A stretch of DNA of 64,000 bases from Planctomycetota bacterium. GTDB taxonomy: Bacteria; Planctomycetota; UBA1135; UBA2386. The DNA lies in the NCBI GenBank assembly GCA_016794425.1, contig JAEUHR010000056.1, positions 27,526 through 91,525 of the forward strand, read 5' to 3'. The position numbers were made by a program, and so were the translations under genes. The notes under the pieces are model-generated. The model saw only the letters and a program-made list of their open reading frames with translations, was not told the DNA's origin and made no database searches. Shown here one piece after another: positions 35,966-43,957 of this stretch; positions within the stretch are counted from its first letter, which is position 1, and each line of letters begins with the position of its first letter.

Positions 35966-37306
35966 ATGCTCGACCTGCTGACCACGCTGATCTGCTGTCT
36001 GCTCCCCGGTGAACCGCCGACGGCCATCACCGGGGCCCGCCTGATCGACGGCACCGGCGCGGCACCGCGCGACGGCTGCACGGTGTTGGTGCGCGGCGAC
36101 CGCATCGCCGCGGTCGGGCCGGGTGTCGTGGTGCCCGAGGACGCGGTCGTCGTCGACGGCCGCGGCATGACGCTGCTGCCGGGCATGTTCGACACGCACG
36201 GCCACTGCTTCACCGTCGACGGCAAGGCGCAGTACGAGGCCTACCCGCTGTTGTTCCTGGCCGGTGGCGTGACGACGGTGTTCTCGCCGGGCGAGATGGA
36301 CCCGGCGGCCGCCTACGCGCTGCGCGATCGGCTGGCGCGCGGCGAACAGGACGGCGCGCGGCTGCTGACCGCGGGGCCGTACTTCGAACAGGGCGACAGC
36401 GGCTTCGCCTGGATGCGCGGCTACCGCGACGGCGACGAGGCGCTGGCCTGGCTGGCCGAACACGCGGCCCGCATGGACGGCCTAAAGCTGTCGATGCAGG
36501 TGACGGCCGCGGAAGCGGCGGCGATCGTGCGCGAGGCGCACCGCCACGGCCTGCGTGTCACCGGCCACCTCGGCCGCGTGACCGCCGCCGAGGCGATCGA
36601 ACTCGGCATCGACCGGCTCGAGCACGGGCTGTTCGCGATGAGCGAGTTCGCGCCGTGGCAGGTCGAAGGGCTCGACGCGTGGGCGGCGAAGTTCGAGCGC
36701 ATCGGCGCGCTCGACCTCGACAGCGAGCCGGTGCAGCGGTTGATCGACCAGATCGTCGCGCGGCGCGTCGCGTTGTCGGCGACCACGGTCAGCTTCGCCG
36801 AGTGGCGACCGGGCTTCGCGCCGGTGACGCCGGACTGGGAGCGCTACCTGGCGCCGTCGATCCGGCGCCTCGAGGCCGCGCGGCACCTGCGCATGGCCAC
36901 GCTGCCGCCCGAGCAGGGGCGCAAGTTCGCGGCCGGCGTGCAGAAGCAGCTGGAGTTCCTGAAGCGCGTGCACGATCGCGGCGGCATCGTCGTGACCGGC
37001 AGCGATCCGGGTGGCAAGCAGCTGATCCCGGGCTACGGCCTGCACCGCGAACTGCAGCTGCTGGTCGAGGCCGGCTTCACGCCGCTGGCGGCACTGCGCG
37101 CGGCGACGCAGCACGCGGCGATGGCGCTCGGCGTCGACCGCGAGTTCGGCACGATCGAGGCCGGCAAGGTCGCCGACCTCGTGCTCGTGGCGGGCGATCC
37201 GGCGCAGGACATCGCCGCGGTCGGCGCGACGCGCAGCGTCTGGAAGGCCGGCAGGCGGCACGACCCGGCGGCGCTGCGTCGCGCCGCCGAAGGCCGCATC
37301 CGCTGA
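35966..37306 (+). CDS. Amidohydrolase-family metal-dependent hydrolase
   Basis: The 446-residue protein has the amidohydrolase layout. A short N-terminal beta-sandwich (AITGARLIDGTG, VLVRGDRIAAVGPG) precedes the metal-binding DTHGHCF (HxH near 76-78). Further metal or active-site positions lie in GLKLSMQ, VTGHLGR, EHGLF and GSDPGG, and the C-terminal GTIEAGKVADLVLVAGDP closes the sandwich. This is the imidazolonepropionase-like / prolidase-like branch (cyclic imide or dipeptide hydrolysis). A hydrophobic start (LDLLTTLICCLLPG) may be a signal peptide, suggesting export. The substrate cannot be named. It appears monocistronic. Confidence 0.88.
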   Translation: MLDLLTTLICCLLPGEPPTAITGARLIDGTGAAPRDGCTVLVRGDRIAAVGPGVVVPEDAVVVDGRGMTLLPGMFDTHGHCFTVDGKAQYEAYPLLFLAGGVTTVFSPGEMDPAAAYALRDRLARGEQDGARLLTAGPYFEQGDSGFAWMRGYRDGDEALAWLAEHAARMDGLKLSMQVTAAEAAAIVREAHRHGLRVTGHLGRVTAAEAIELGIDRLEHGLFAMSEFAPWQVEGLDAWAAKFERIGALDLDSEPVQRLIDQIVARRVALSATTVSFAEWRPGFAPVTPDWERYLAPSIRRLEAARHLRMATLPPEQGRKFAAGVQKQLEFLKRVHDRGGIVVTGSDPGGKQLIPGYGLHRELQLLVEAGFTPLAALRAATQHAAMALGVDREFGTIEAGKVADLVLVAGDPAQDIAAVGATRSVWKAGRRHDPAALRRAAEGRIR

Positions 37307-37315
37307 GGCCGCGCC

Positions 37316-38539
37316 TCAGTCGTCGCGCGCGAACCGGCGCGTCACCGCACTCGACATGCGGTAGGTGCCCAGCTCCTGGCGCAGGTGGTTCAGGATGCCG
37401 TCGTCGTAGGTGACGGTCGCGTAGTCGCTGGCGCCGAGCACCGTGACGGTGCCGGTGACGACGACTGCGCCCTGGATCTCGCTGGGCTCGCGCATCGTCA
37501 GGTTGCCCTGCACGTAGAGCAGGCCCGAGAACGCCGAGTAGCTGCCGACGTCGATCGTGGTGTTGCCGACGATCGCGACCACGCCGGTGCCGCGCAGCGG
37601 CTGCGTCGACGTGAAGGTGATGCCGGTGTTGCAGACCACGAGCGTGTCGACCGGCACCGTCGACGGGAAGTCGGCGGTGTTGGTGATGTAGTAGTCGGCC
37701 ATGCCGGCGAGTTCCGTCTGCGACACGCCGAACACGGACTCGAAGCTGTCGTCGTAGGTGGTCGCTGCGGACTGGCCAGGCGTGCCGGTGCAGGCCGAGC
37801 CGGTGCCGGAGACGCTGGGTGAGCCGGTGCCGTTCAGGTAGTAGGCGCCGGCGGCCGTCGAACCGCCGAGCAGGCGGCCGCGCGTGCCGACCGAGAGGCC
37901 GTTGCCGTTGCGCGTGCACAGCGCCGCCTGGCCCGGCGGCTGCAGCGCGAGGCGCCGCGCTTCGACCTCGGCGATCTCGCGGCCGAGGATCTGGTTGGGT
38001 GCCTGGTCGAACGGCACCGTGTCGTCGACCAGCCGGTAGACGTAGCCGATGCAGCGCAGCCGCCAGATCGAGCCCGGGCTCAGGTTGCCGCGCAGGTCCG
38101 AGATGTCCGCGCACTGCATCTGCTGCCGCCACGGCAGGCGCGTCGAGACCGGGTCGGCGTCCCACTGCTTCCAGACCTCGTAGCGGCCCCAGATCGAGTT
38201 CGTGATCTCGAACTCGCGCACGATGCCGATGTCCTCGTCGATCGTGTCGATCACCGGCGGCGACGCCGAGGTGTCGAGCTGCGGATCGATCACCGTGACC
38301 GGCTGCGCGGTCTGCTTGCGCAGCCAGCCGAGCGCTTCGGTCAGGCCCGACTTCGCGAACTGCACGGACTGGCCGTGCGCGACGAAGCTGACCTTGGTCT
38401 TGGTCTGGTGGGCGCGCAGCAGCAGCGAGCCGGTGACCGTGATGCCGACGACCAGCAGCGTGAAGAAGATCGCCATGACCAGCGCGATGCCCTGTTCGGA
38501 GTCGCGCGCGGTCGTGGGCCGAGACGGGGAAGGATGCAT
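37316..38539 (-). CDS. Type IV pilin-like / PilX-GspK-type N-terminus protein
   Basis: The 407-residue product starts at the ATG at 38539, which has a good Shine-Dalgarno GGGAG six bases upstream; an ATG 24 bases earlier (38563) is less likely. Near the N-terminus, EQGIALVMAIFFTLLVVGI resembles PilX/GspK minor pseudopilins. After it comes a helical stalk (HGQSVQFAKSGLTEALGWL) and a large beta-rich domain with a repetitive right-handed appearance (VVAIVGNTTIDVGSYSAF, LYVQGNLTM, AVVVTGTVTVLG), as in polymer-forming or bactofilin-like folds. No other pilus or type II secretion genes are adjacent. It probably acts in the cell envelope. Confidence 0.65.
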   Translation of the reverse strand: MHPSPSRPTTARDSEQGIALVMAIFFTLLVVGITVTGSLLLRAHQTKTKVSFVAHGQSVQFAKSGLTEALGWLRKQTAQPVTVIDPQLDTSASPPVIDTIDEDIGIVREFEITNSIWGRYEVWKQWDADPVSTRLPWRQQMQCADISDLRGNLSPGSIWRLRCIGYVYRLVDDTVPFDQAPNQILGREIAEVEARRLALQPPGQAALCTRNGNGLSVGTRGRLLGGSTAAGAYYLNGTGSPSVSGTGSACTGTPGQSAATTYDDSFESVFGVSQTELAGMADYYITNTADFPSTVPVDTLVVCNTGITFTSTQPLRGTGVVAIVGNTTIDVGSYSAFSGLLYVQGNLTMREPSEIQGAVVVTGTVTVLGASDYATVTYDDGILNHLRQELGTYRMSSAVTRRFARDD

Positions 38540-38672
38540 GTGGAACTCCCGAGGTGCCGACACCTTCTGCGGCCCCGCCTATCGGCAGCCGCGGGGGGCC
38601 ACCTGCACGTGGCGTCCCGGATCGGGACCGGCGGTAGAGTCCGGGGCCCTGCACAGCCGATACCTCCGCCGC

Positions 38673-39569
38673 ATGAACCGCCACCTTGCCATCGCGCTGA
38701 GTCTCGCCGTGACCCTGCCGCTCGCGGCCCAGGCACCCACGCCCACGCCAGCACCGGCGCCGGCGCCGACCGACGGCACGCGCACGGCCGAGCGGGCGCA
38801 GACGATGCGCGAGCAGATCGACGGCGGTCGCGCGGTCCGCAGCCACGTGCGCGTGCTGGTGCGGCTCAAGAACGGCAACAAGCTGCGCGGCATCGTCAAG
38901 GACGGGCGCTTCGTCGAGCGCGTCGACGGGCTGCGCTTCGTCGATGCGCAGGCCAAGGACCGCGGCGCCGGCATCCGGCTCTGGTACACGAGCGGCGCCA
39001 ACAACTACGTGTTCGTGCCGTTCTCGGACTTCGCCGAGTACACGGTGCTGCAGCGCATCACGGCCGACGAGCTGACGCAGCTCGAGCAGCAGATGCAGAT
39101 GGAGGACGCGCGCAAGGCCGAACGGCTCGCCGCCGCGGCCCGCACCGCCAAGGGCGGCGCCGACGGCCAGGGTCCGGCGCCGACCGAACCGGGGTCGCAG
39201 ACCGAGCCGGAAGCCACGGAGACGCCGCCGGCGCCGGGGCAGGAGCCGCGCAAGCCGGGCCAGACGGCCGGCGAGGCCGGCACCGGTGCGACCAGCGAGG
39301 CCGACCAGCAGAAGGTCTGGTTCCAGCTGCTGCAGGACTACCCGCCGAAGGCCGGCTGGAACCGCGCCCGCCGCGACGAGATCGCGCGCCGCAAGGTCGT
39401 GGTCGGGGCCAACCCGTCGCCGCAGGAGCAGAAGTTCGTCGAGCAGTTCGCCGAGTGGGAGAAGGCCTGCCAGCACTTCGGCGTCGACCCGGCGGCCAAG
39501 CCGGTCGGGGGCGAGACCACCGAGGAGACGACCGAGGACTCGCGCCGGTCGCGCCGCCGCCGCCGCTGA
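38673..39569 (+). CDS. Exported protein with small beta-domain and basic tail, hypothetical
   Basis: The 298-residue protein has a signal peptide (cleavage near LAAQ-A), a PT/PA-rich linker (24-33), and a small beta-domain around 56-120 (VRVLVRLKNGNKLRGIVKDGRF) that resembles an SH3/Sm-like barrel. A charged coiled segment follows (ADELTQLEQQMQMEDARKAERL). Then there is a disordered Glu/Pro/Thr-rich region, a second folded stretch (WFQLLQDYPPKAGWNRARRDEI ... QFAEWEKACQHFG, shown in part), and an Arg-rich tail. I do not recognise a family. The stop is the first base of an inverted repeat that reaches to fabD. A TAGAGT hexamer at 38635 is a possible -10. Confidence 0.68.
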   Translation: MNRHLAIALSLAVTLPLAAQAPTPTPAPAPAPTDGTRTAERAQTMREQIDGGRAVRSHVRVLVRLKNGNKLRGIVKDGRFVERVDGLRFVDAQAKDRGAGIRLWYTSGANNYVFVPFSDFAEYTVLQRITADELTQLEQQMQMEDARKAERLAAAARTAKGGADGQGPAPTEPGSQTEPEATETPPAPGQEPRKPGQTAGEAGTGATSEADQQKVWFQLLQDYPPKAGWNRARRDEIARRKVVVGANPSPQEQKFVEQFAEWEKACQHFGVDPAAKPVGGETTEETTEDSRRSRRRRR

Positions 39570-39611
39570 TTCCGCGCTGCCGGCTTGATCGGGCCCGCCC
39601 CGGCGCGGAAT
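39569..39611. promoter_or_regulatory. Inverted repeat between hypothetical gene and fabD
   Basis: ATTCCGCGC (39569-39577) and GCGCGGAAT (39603-39611) form a perfect 9-bp dyad with 25 bases between. The right arm ends ten bases before the fabD ATG and the left arm begins in the preceding stop codon. It could be an operator for fabD-lpxK or a hairpin ending the upstream mRNA; no T-run follows. Confidence 0.35.
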
Positions 39612-39621
39612 GCTCTGCGCC

Positions 39622-40542
39622 ATGCAGCGCGCGTTCCTGTTCACCGGTCAGGGTTCCCAGTTCGTCGGCATGGGCCAGGATCTGGCCGCGCGGTTCCCGG
39701 CCGCCGCGGCGACGTTCGCCGAGGCCGACGCCGCGCTCGGCGAGTCGATCACGGCGCTGTGCCGCGAAGGCCCCGAGGACCGGCTCGCGCTGACCGAGAA
39801 CACGCAGCCGGCCACGCTGACGGTCGCGGTCGCGGCGTTCCGCGCGCTGGGTCAGGTGCCCGACCTGGCCGCCGGCCACAGCCTCGGTGAATACGCGGCG
39901 CACGTCGCCGCCGGCACGATCGGCTTCGCCGACGCGATCCGGCTGGTCCGCGAGCGCGGCCGGCGCATGCAGAGCGCGGTGCCGGTCGGCACCGGCGGCA
40001 TGGTCGTACTGCGCAAGATGGGGCTCGACGAAGTGCAGGCGCTGGTCGCCAAGGTCGACGCCGGCCTGTGCCAGATCGCCAACGTCAACGAGCCCGAGCA
40101 GATCGTCGTCTCCGGTGCGATCGCGGCGATGGATCAGGTGGTGGTGCTGGCGCCGCCGCGCAAGGCGCTGAAGCTGAATGTCAGCGTGCCGTTCCACTGT
40201 GCGCTGCTCGACGCCGCTGGCCGCGGCTTCGCGCAGGTGCTGGACCGCACCGCGATGCGCGATCCGGCGTTCCCGGTCTGGTGCAACGTCGACGCACGTC
40301 CCGTCACGACCGCGGCCGCCGCGCGCGACGCGCTGCAGCGGCAGTTCGCCGGCTCGGTGCTGTGGCAGCAGACCGTCGAAGGCATGTTCGCGGCCGGCGT
40401 GCGCCACTTCGTCGAATGCGGCCCGAAGCCGACGCTGGTCAACATGGTCAAGCGCATCGCGCTGGCCAAGGGCATCGAGGGCGTCGAGACGTTCGCCGCT
40501 ACGACCGCCGACGAGGTCGCGGCGCTGGCGTCCCGCGGATGA
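39622..40542 (+). CDS. fabD: Malonyl-CoA:ACP transacylase FabD
   Basis: FabD loads malonyl groups onto acyl carrier protein for fatty-acid synthesis. The 306-residue product starts at the ATG at 39622 (MQRAFLFTGQGSQ). An ATG 12 bases earlier would add four residues that are unusual for the family. The nucleophile is Ser 87 in AGHSLGEYAA, the oxyanion GQGSQ is at 9-13, and the catalytic His lies in VPFHCALL near 193. RERGRRMQ provides the conserved Arg, and ECGPKPTLVNMVKR closes the domain. It overlaps lpxK by four bases (ATGA), linking fatty-acid and lipid A synthesis. Confidence 0.95.
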   Translation: MQRAFLFTGQGSQFVGMGQDLAARFPAAAATFAEADAALGESITALCREGPEDRLALTENTQPATLTVAVAAFRALGQVPDLAAGHSLGEYAAHVAAGTIGFADAIRLVRERGRRMQSAVPVGTGGMVVLRKMGLDEVQALVAKVDAGLCQIANVNEPEQIVVSGAIAAMDQVVVLAPPRKALKLNVSVPFHCALLDAAGRGFAQVLDRTAMRDPAFPVWCNVDARPVTTAAAARDALQRQFAGSVLWQQTVEGMFAAGVRHFVECGPKPTLVNMVKRIALAKGIEGVETFAATTADEVAALASRG

Positions 40543-41534
40543 CGGCGAACTCGGCCGGCCAGCCGTTGCGGCAGGCGCTGTGGCCGCTCGGGTTGCTGTA
40601 CGGCGCCGTCGCCGCGCTGCGCAACTGGACGTTCGACGCCGGTCTGCGGCGCGTGCACCGGCTGCCGGTGCCGGTCGTGTCGGTTGGCAACCTCACGGTC
40701 GGCGGCACGGGCAAGACGCCGACCGTCGCGTGGCTGTGCGCGCTCGCGCGCGCGCAGGGCCGGCGGCCCGGCGTGCTGGCGCGCGGCTACGGCCGGGCGC
40801 CGGGCGCGGCGCTCAACGACGAGGGCGCGATGCTGCAGCGGCGGCTGCCGTGGCTCCTGCAGCAGCAGGAGCCCGATCGTGTGGCCGCCGGCCGACGGCT
40901 GGTCGCCGCCGGCGCCGACTTCGTCGTGCTCGACGACGGTTTCCAGCACCGCCGGCTGCACCGCGACCTCGACGTCGTCTGCCTCGATGCCGCGCTGCCG
41001 TTCGGCAACGGCCTGTGCCTGCCCGCCGGCGACCTGCGCGAGTTCCGTTCCGGGCTGCGGCGCGCGGGCCTCGTGCTGCTGACGCGGGCCGGGGGACTCG
41101 ACGGCGACGCGCTCGCCGCCCGCGTCGTGCGCGTGCGCCAGCTGGCCGGGCGCAGCGATCTGCCGGTGTATGCCTGCGAGCACGGCCCCGGCGACGTCGT
41201 CGTCGAACCACGCGGCGAAGTGCTGCCGGTCGCAGCGCTGCGCGGCCGGCGCGTCTGGCTGCTGTCGGGCATCGCGCGGCCGGAGAGCTTCCGCGCCACG
41301 GTCGCGGCGCTCGGCGCCGAGGTCGTCGGCGAACACCGCCACCGCGACCACCATCGCTTCACGCCGGCCGAGGTCGCGGCCGCCGCGACGGCCGCGCGCG
41401 CCGCCGACGCGCTGCTGCTGACGACCGAGAAGGACGCCGCGCGGCTCGCCGGCGTCGACGTCGAACGGCACGTGTTGCGCATCGAGCTGCGTTTCGTCGG
41501 CGCGCCGCCGACGACCGCCGAGCTGCGGCTGTAG
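40539..41534 (+). CDS. lpxK: Tetraacyldisaccharide 4'-kinase LpxK
   Basis: LpxK phosphorylates the 4' position of the lipid A precursor at the inner membrane. The 331-residue protein has a short amphipathic N-terminus, VSVGNLTVGGTGKTP with the P-loop at 54-61, GVLARGYGR, then LDDGFQHRRLHRDLDVV near 131-147 (catalytic region), LLSGIARPESF, and the HRHRDHHRF and TTEKDAARL motifs. The set is complete and the length is normal. Its presence implies lipid A and therefore an outer membrane with LPS, in line with the GT9 and KdkA-like genes downstream. The ATG lies in the fabD stop. Confidence 0.95.
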   Translation: MTANSAGQPLRQALWPLGLLYGAVAALRNWTFDAGLRRVHRLPVPVVSVGNLTVGGTGKTPTVAWLCALARAQGRRPGVLARGYGRAPGAALNDEGAMLQRRLPWLLQQQEPDRVAAGRRLVAAGADFVVLDDGFQHRRLHRDLDVVCLDAALPFGNGLCLPAGDLREFRSGLRRAGLVLLTRAGGLDGDALAARVVRVRQLAGRSDLPVYACEHGPGDVVVEPRGEVLPVAALRGRRVWLLSGIARPESFRATVAALGAEVVGEHRHRDHHRFTPAEVAAAATAARAADALLLTTEKDAARLAGVDVERHVLRIELRFVGAPPTTAELRL

Positions 41535-41541
41535 CGCCGGC

Positions 41542-42990
41542 TCAGCCGCGGCGACGCCCGCGGCGGTGGGAGCCGCCGGGTGCCGGGTGCGGCGCGCGCC
41601 GCGCGTGGCCGTCGACGTCACCGGGCCGCGCCGGACCCGAGCGGTGCGGGCGCGCCGGCTGCGGGCTGCGGGCCGGCCGACGTTCGGCCACGGGGCCGCG
41701 CGCCGGCGTGTGCGACGGCGCGTGCCGCTGCGGTTGCGGGCGCTGCGCCGCGTGGCGCTGCGGGTGCGGCTGCGCGGGCGTCGTCGGCCGCGGCCGCTCG
41801 GCGACCGCGGTCGCCTTCGCCGCCGTCTGCGGCCGCGCGCCGCGCGTGCGGTCGCCGGCGACGCGGATGCGCTGGCGGATCAGCTTCTCGATGTCGCGCA
41901 GGTACTCGCGCTCTTCCTCGTCACAGAACGAGATCGCGATGCCCTCGCGGCCGGCGCGCGCAGTGCGGCCGATGCGGTGCACGTAGCTCTCGGGCACGTT
42001 CGGCAGGTCGAAGTTCACGACGTGCGTGATCTCCGGCACGTCGATGCCGCGCGCGGCGATGTCGGTCGCGACCAGCACCGGCGCGCGGCCGGAGCGGAAG
42101 TCCTCGAGCGCGCGTTCGCGGGCGCCCTGCGACTTGTTGCCGTGGATCGCGTGCGCCGCGATCTGCGCCTGCTGCAGGTGCCGCACGACGCGGTCGGCGC
42201 CGTGTTTGGTGCGCGTGAACACCAGCGTGCGCTCGAACGACGGATCGGCCAGCAGGTCGGTCAGCAGGAAGCGCTTGTCGGCCTTGGTGACGAACCAGAG
42301 GCTCTGCGCCACGCGTTCGGCGGTGGTCGCCTGCGGCGTGACTTCGACGCGCAGCGGGTCGTGCAGCAGGTTGCGTGCGAGGTCCGTGATGTCGTTCGGC
42401 ATCGTCGCCGAGAACAGCAGCGACTGCCGGTCGCGCGGCAGCGTCGACAGGATGCGGCGCACGTCGGGCAGGAAGCCCATGTCGAGCATGCGGTCGGCTT
42501 CGTCGAGCACCAGCACCTCGACCGCCGACAGGTCGCAGTGTCGTTGCTGGATCAGGTCCAGCAGGCGCCCCGGCGTCGCGATCAGGATGTCGATGCCGTG
42601 CCGCAGCGCCTGCACCTGCGGCGTCTGGCCGACGCCGCCGAACACGACGGTGGTGCGCAGCGACAGGAACTGGCCGTAGGCCTTGCACGAGTCGGCGATC
42701 TGCGTCGCCAGTTCGCGCGTCGGCGCCAGCACCAGCGCGCGCGGTTGCCGCGGCGCCGGCCGGTAGCGGTGTTCGCTCAGATACTGCAACAGCGGCAGCG
42801 CGAACGCCGCGGTCTTGCCGGTGCCGGTCTGGGCGATGCCGAGCAGGTCGCGTCCCTGCAGCAGGTGCGGGATCGAGCGGGCCTGGATCGGCGTGGGGTG
42901 GGAGTAGGCCTTGGTCGCGAGTGCACGCAGCAGCGGCTCGCTGAGGCCCAGGGAACGGAAGTCCTGGGGACGGGAATCGGTTTCGGTCAT
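41542..42990 (-). CDS. rhlE: DEAD-box RNA helicase, RhlE type
   Basis: The 482-residue helicase starts at the ATG at 42990. It has the Q motif (FRSLGLSEPLL ... PTPIQ), motif I AQTGTGKT, Ia PTRELATQ, Ib TPGRLLD, II DEAD, III SAT, then IV-VI in VLVFTRTK-like LVFTRTKHGAD, ATDIAARGID and HRIGRTARAG. After about residue 370 an extended basic, His/Pro/Arg/Gln-rich tail (~110 residues) is probably an unstructured RNA-binding arm. The tail ends RRGRRRG. A GTG at 43077 would add 29 residues that overlap the leader hairpin and is not preferred. Role: RNA remodelling, for example ribosome assembly and cold adaptation. Confidence 0.95.
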   Translation of the reverse strand: MTETDSRPQDFRSLGLSEPLLRALATKAYSHPTPIQARSIPHLLQGRDLLGIAQTGTGKTAAFALPLLQYLSEHRYRPAPRQPRALVLAPTRELATQIADSCKAYGQFLSLRTTVVFGGVGQTPQVQALRHGIDILIATPGRLLDLIQQRHCDLSAVEVLVLDEADRMLDMGFLPDVRRILSTLPRDRQSLLFSATMPNDITDLARNLLHDPLRVEVTPQATTAERVAQSLWFVTKADKRFLLTDLLADPSFERTLVFTRTKHGADRVVRHLQQAQIAAHAIHGNKSQGARERALEDFRSGRAPVLVATDIAARGIDVPEITHVVNFDLPNVPESYVHRIGRTARAGREGIAISFCDEEEREYLRDIEKLIRQRIRVAGDRTRGARPQTAAKATAVAERPRPTTPAQPHPQRHAAQRPQPQRHAPSHTPARGPVAERRPARSPQPARPHRSGPARPGDVDGHARRAPHPAPGGSHRRGRRRG

Positions 42991-42999
42991 CGGACAAGG

Positions 43000-43061
43000 G
43001 CCCGCCTCGGACTCCGACCGCTTCCAGCGGGGAGGCCGCGACGATTCGGAATCAGGCGGGC
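43000..43061 (-). promoter_or_regulatory. Large hairpin in the rhlE 5' leader
   Basis: On the minus strand GCCCGCCT-GATTCCGA pairs with TCGGAGTC-CG-AGGCGGGC (one G.U pair and a 2-base bulge), about 16 base pairs. Inside the loop a second perfect hairpin, CCGCT-GGA-AGCGG, exposes GGA. The structure ends nine bases before the rhlE ATG and no Shine-Dalgarno lies between, so it could gate translation. Confidence 0.5.
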
Positions 43062-43148
43062 CGGGTGTCCGGGTCACCGGCGCAGGGGCGCAGGTGCGAG
43101 ATCCGCAGGGACCCCGGCAAAAGGCGCGGTCCGGACAACGAAGGCGAA

Positions 43149-43176
43149 CAGGATAGCGGGGCGTTCCGCTCGGGCA
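43149..43176 (-). promoter_or_regulatory. Promoter-like element upstream of rhlE
   Basis: Minus-strand TTGCCC (43176-43171), 16 bases, then TATCCT (43154-43149). It predicts a transcript start near 43142 and a leader of about 150 nt containing the hairpin. The same TATCCT hexamer occurs nine bases before the tRNA-Arg gene (43767-43762). Confidence 0.4.
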
Positions 43177-43268
43177 AGGGGTGCCGCGGCCGGGGTTGGC
43201 GGCGTCGGGTTCTGGGCGCGGGGCTACGGCAGGCGGATCGCGTGGCGCTGGGTCGCGTGCCGCGCGCG

Positions 43269-43672
43269 GTCGTAGGCGAGGGAGGAACGTGCGCGTTGGT
43301 TCGACGAGATGCCGCCGGGATCGCTGCTGCCCGGCAGCGCGCTCGGCGCGCGTCCGGGCATGCCCGTTTCCTGTCGGGCTCGCCAGGTTCCGCGCTGCGC
43401 GCGGTCGCGGCGAGGGAGGAACGGGCGCGTTGGTTCGACGAGATGCAGCCGGGATCGCTGCTGCCCGGCAGCGCGCTCGGCGCGCGTCCGGGCATGCCCG
43501 TTTCCTGTCGGGCTCGCCAGGTTCCGCGCTGCGCGCGGTCGTAGGCGAGGTAGGAACGGGCGCGTTGGTTCGACGAGATGCAGCCGGGATCGCTGCTGCC
43601 CGGCAGCGCGCTCGGCGCGCGTCCGGGCATGCCCGTTTCCTGTCGGGCTCGCCAGGTTCCGCGCTGCGCGCG
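43269..43672. repeat. Three tandem direct repeats of 134-135 bp
   Basis: Copies lie at 43269-43403, 43404-43537 and 43538-43672. Each begins GTCG(T/C)(A)GGCGAGG(G/T)AGGAACG and ends CGCGCTGCGCGCG. They are nearly identical; visible differences are GTGCG against GGGCG, CCGCCGGG against CAGCCGGG, TAGG against CGG near the start, and one deleted base in copy 2. Each contains GCCCG-TTTCCTGT-CGGGC, a 5-bp hairpin. The unit has no conserved reading frame because the 134-bp copy shifts phase. The array ends four bases before the CCA end of the tRNA-Arg gene. Confidence 0.9.
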
Positions 43673-43676
43673 GAAC

Positions 43677-43753
43677 TGGCGCGCCCGCCAGGGATCGAAC
43701 CTGGGACCGCCGCTTTAGAAAAGCGATGCTCTATCCAACTGAGCTACGGGCGC
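43677..43753 (-). tRNA. tRNA-Arg (anticodon UCU)
   Basis: 77 nt with encoded CCA. The acceptor GCGCCCG pairs with CGGGCGC. The D-arm is AGCTCAGTTGGATAGAGC. The anticodon loop TTTCTAA reads TCT. The T-loop is GGTTCGATCC. A TATCCT box at 43767-43762 sits nine bases upstream and is probably its -10. Confidence 0.96.
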
Positions 43754-43957
43754 CGGCGCGCGCAGGATAGCCGCTGCCGGGAGCGCGACCCAGGGCGCGA
43801 CGGCCGGTTCGTACGCAGCACCGTTCGCGCGGCTCGGCGGAGTGGACCAGCTTCGTGTGCTTCCGCCACACTTCCCGCTATTCCTGGGTGTGACGTCCGG
43901 CCGCGAAACCCGCTGCCACATCGTCGCGGCCGCGGCGTTGCCAGGCCCGAACTCGCC

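Larger units (their letters stand above)
42991..43268. other. Intergenic region with rhlE promoter and structured leader
   Basis: This 278-base stretch holds no gene that I can support. It contains the rhlE promoter candidate (43149-43176), the large leader hairpin (43000-43061), and GC-rich sequence up to the tandem repeats. A long minus-strand reading frame through here has no recognisable protein features. Confidence 0.5.

Noticed and set aside
43052..43630. Minus-strand frame over the 135-bp repeats (45-residue repeat)
   Set aside because: Copy 2 is 134 bp, which breaks the frame, and the composition is not protein-like.
43269..43672. Possible CRISPR array
   Set aside because: The whole 135-bp unit repeats with no variable spacers, and no cas gene is present.
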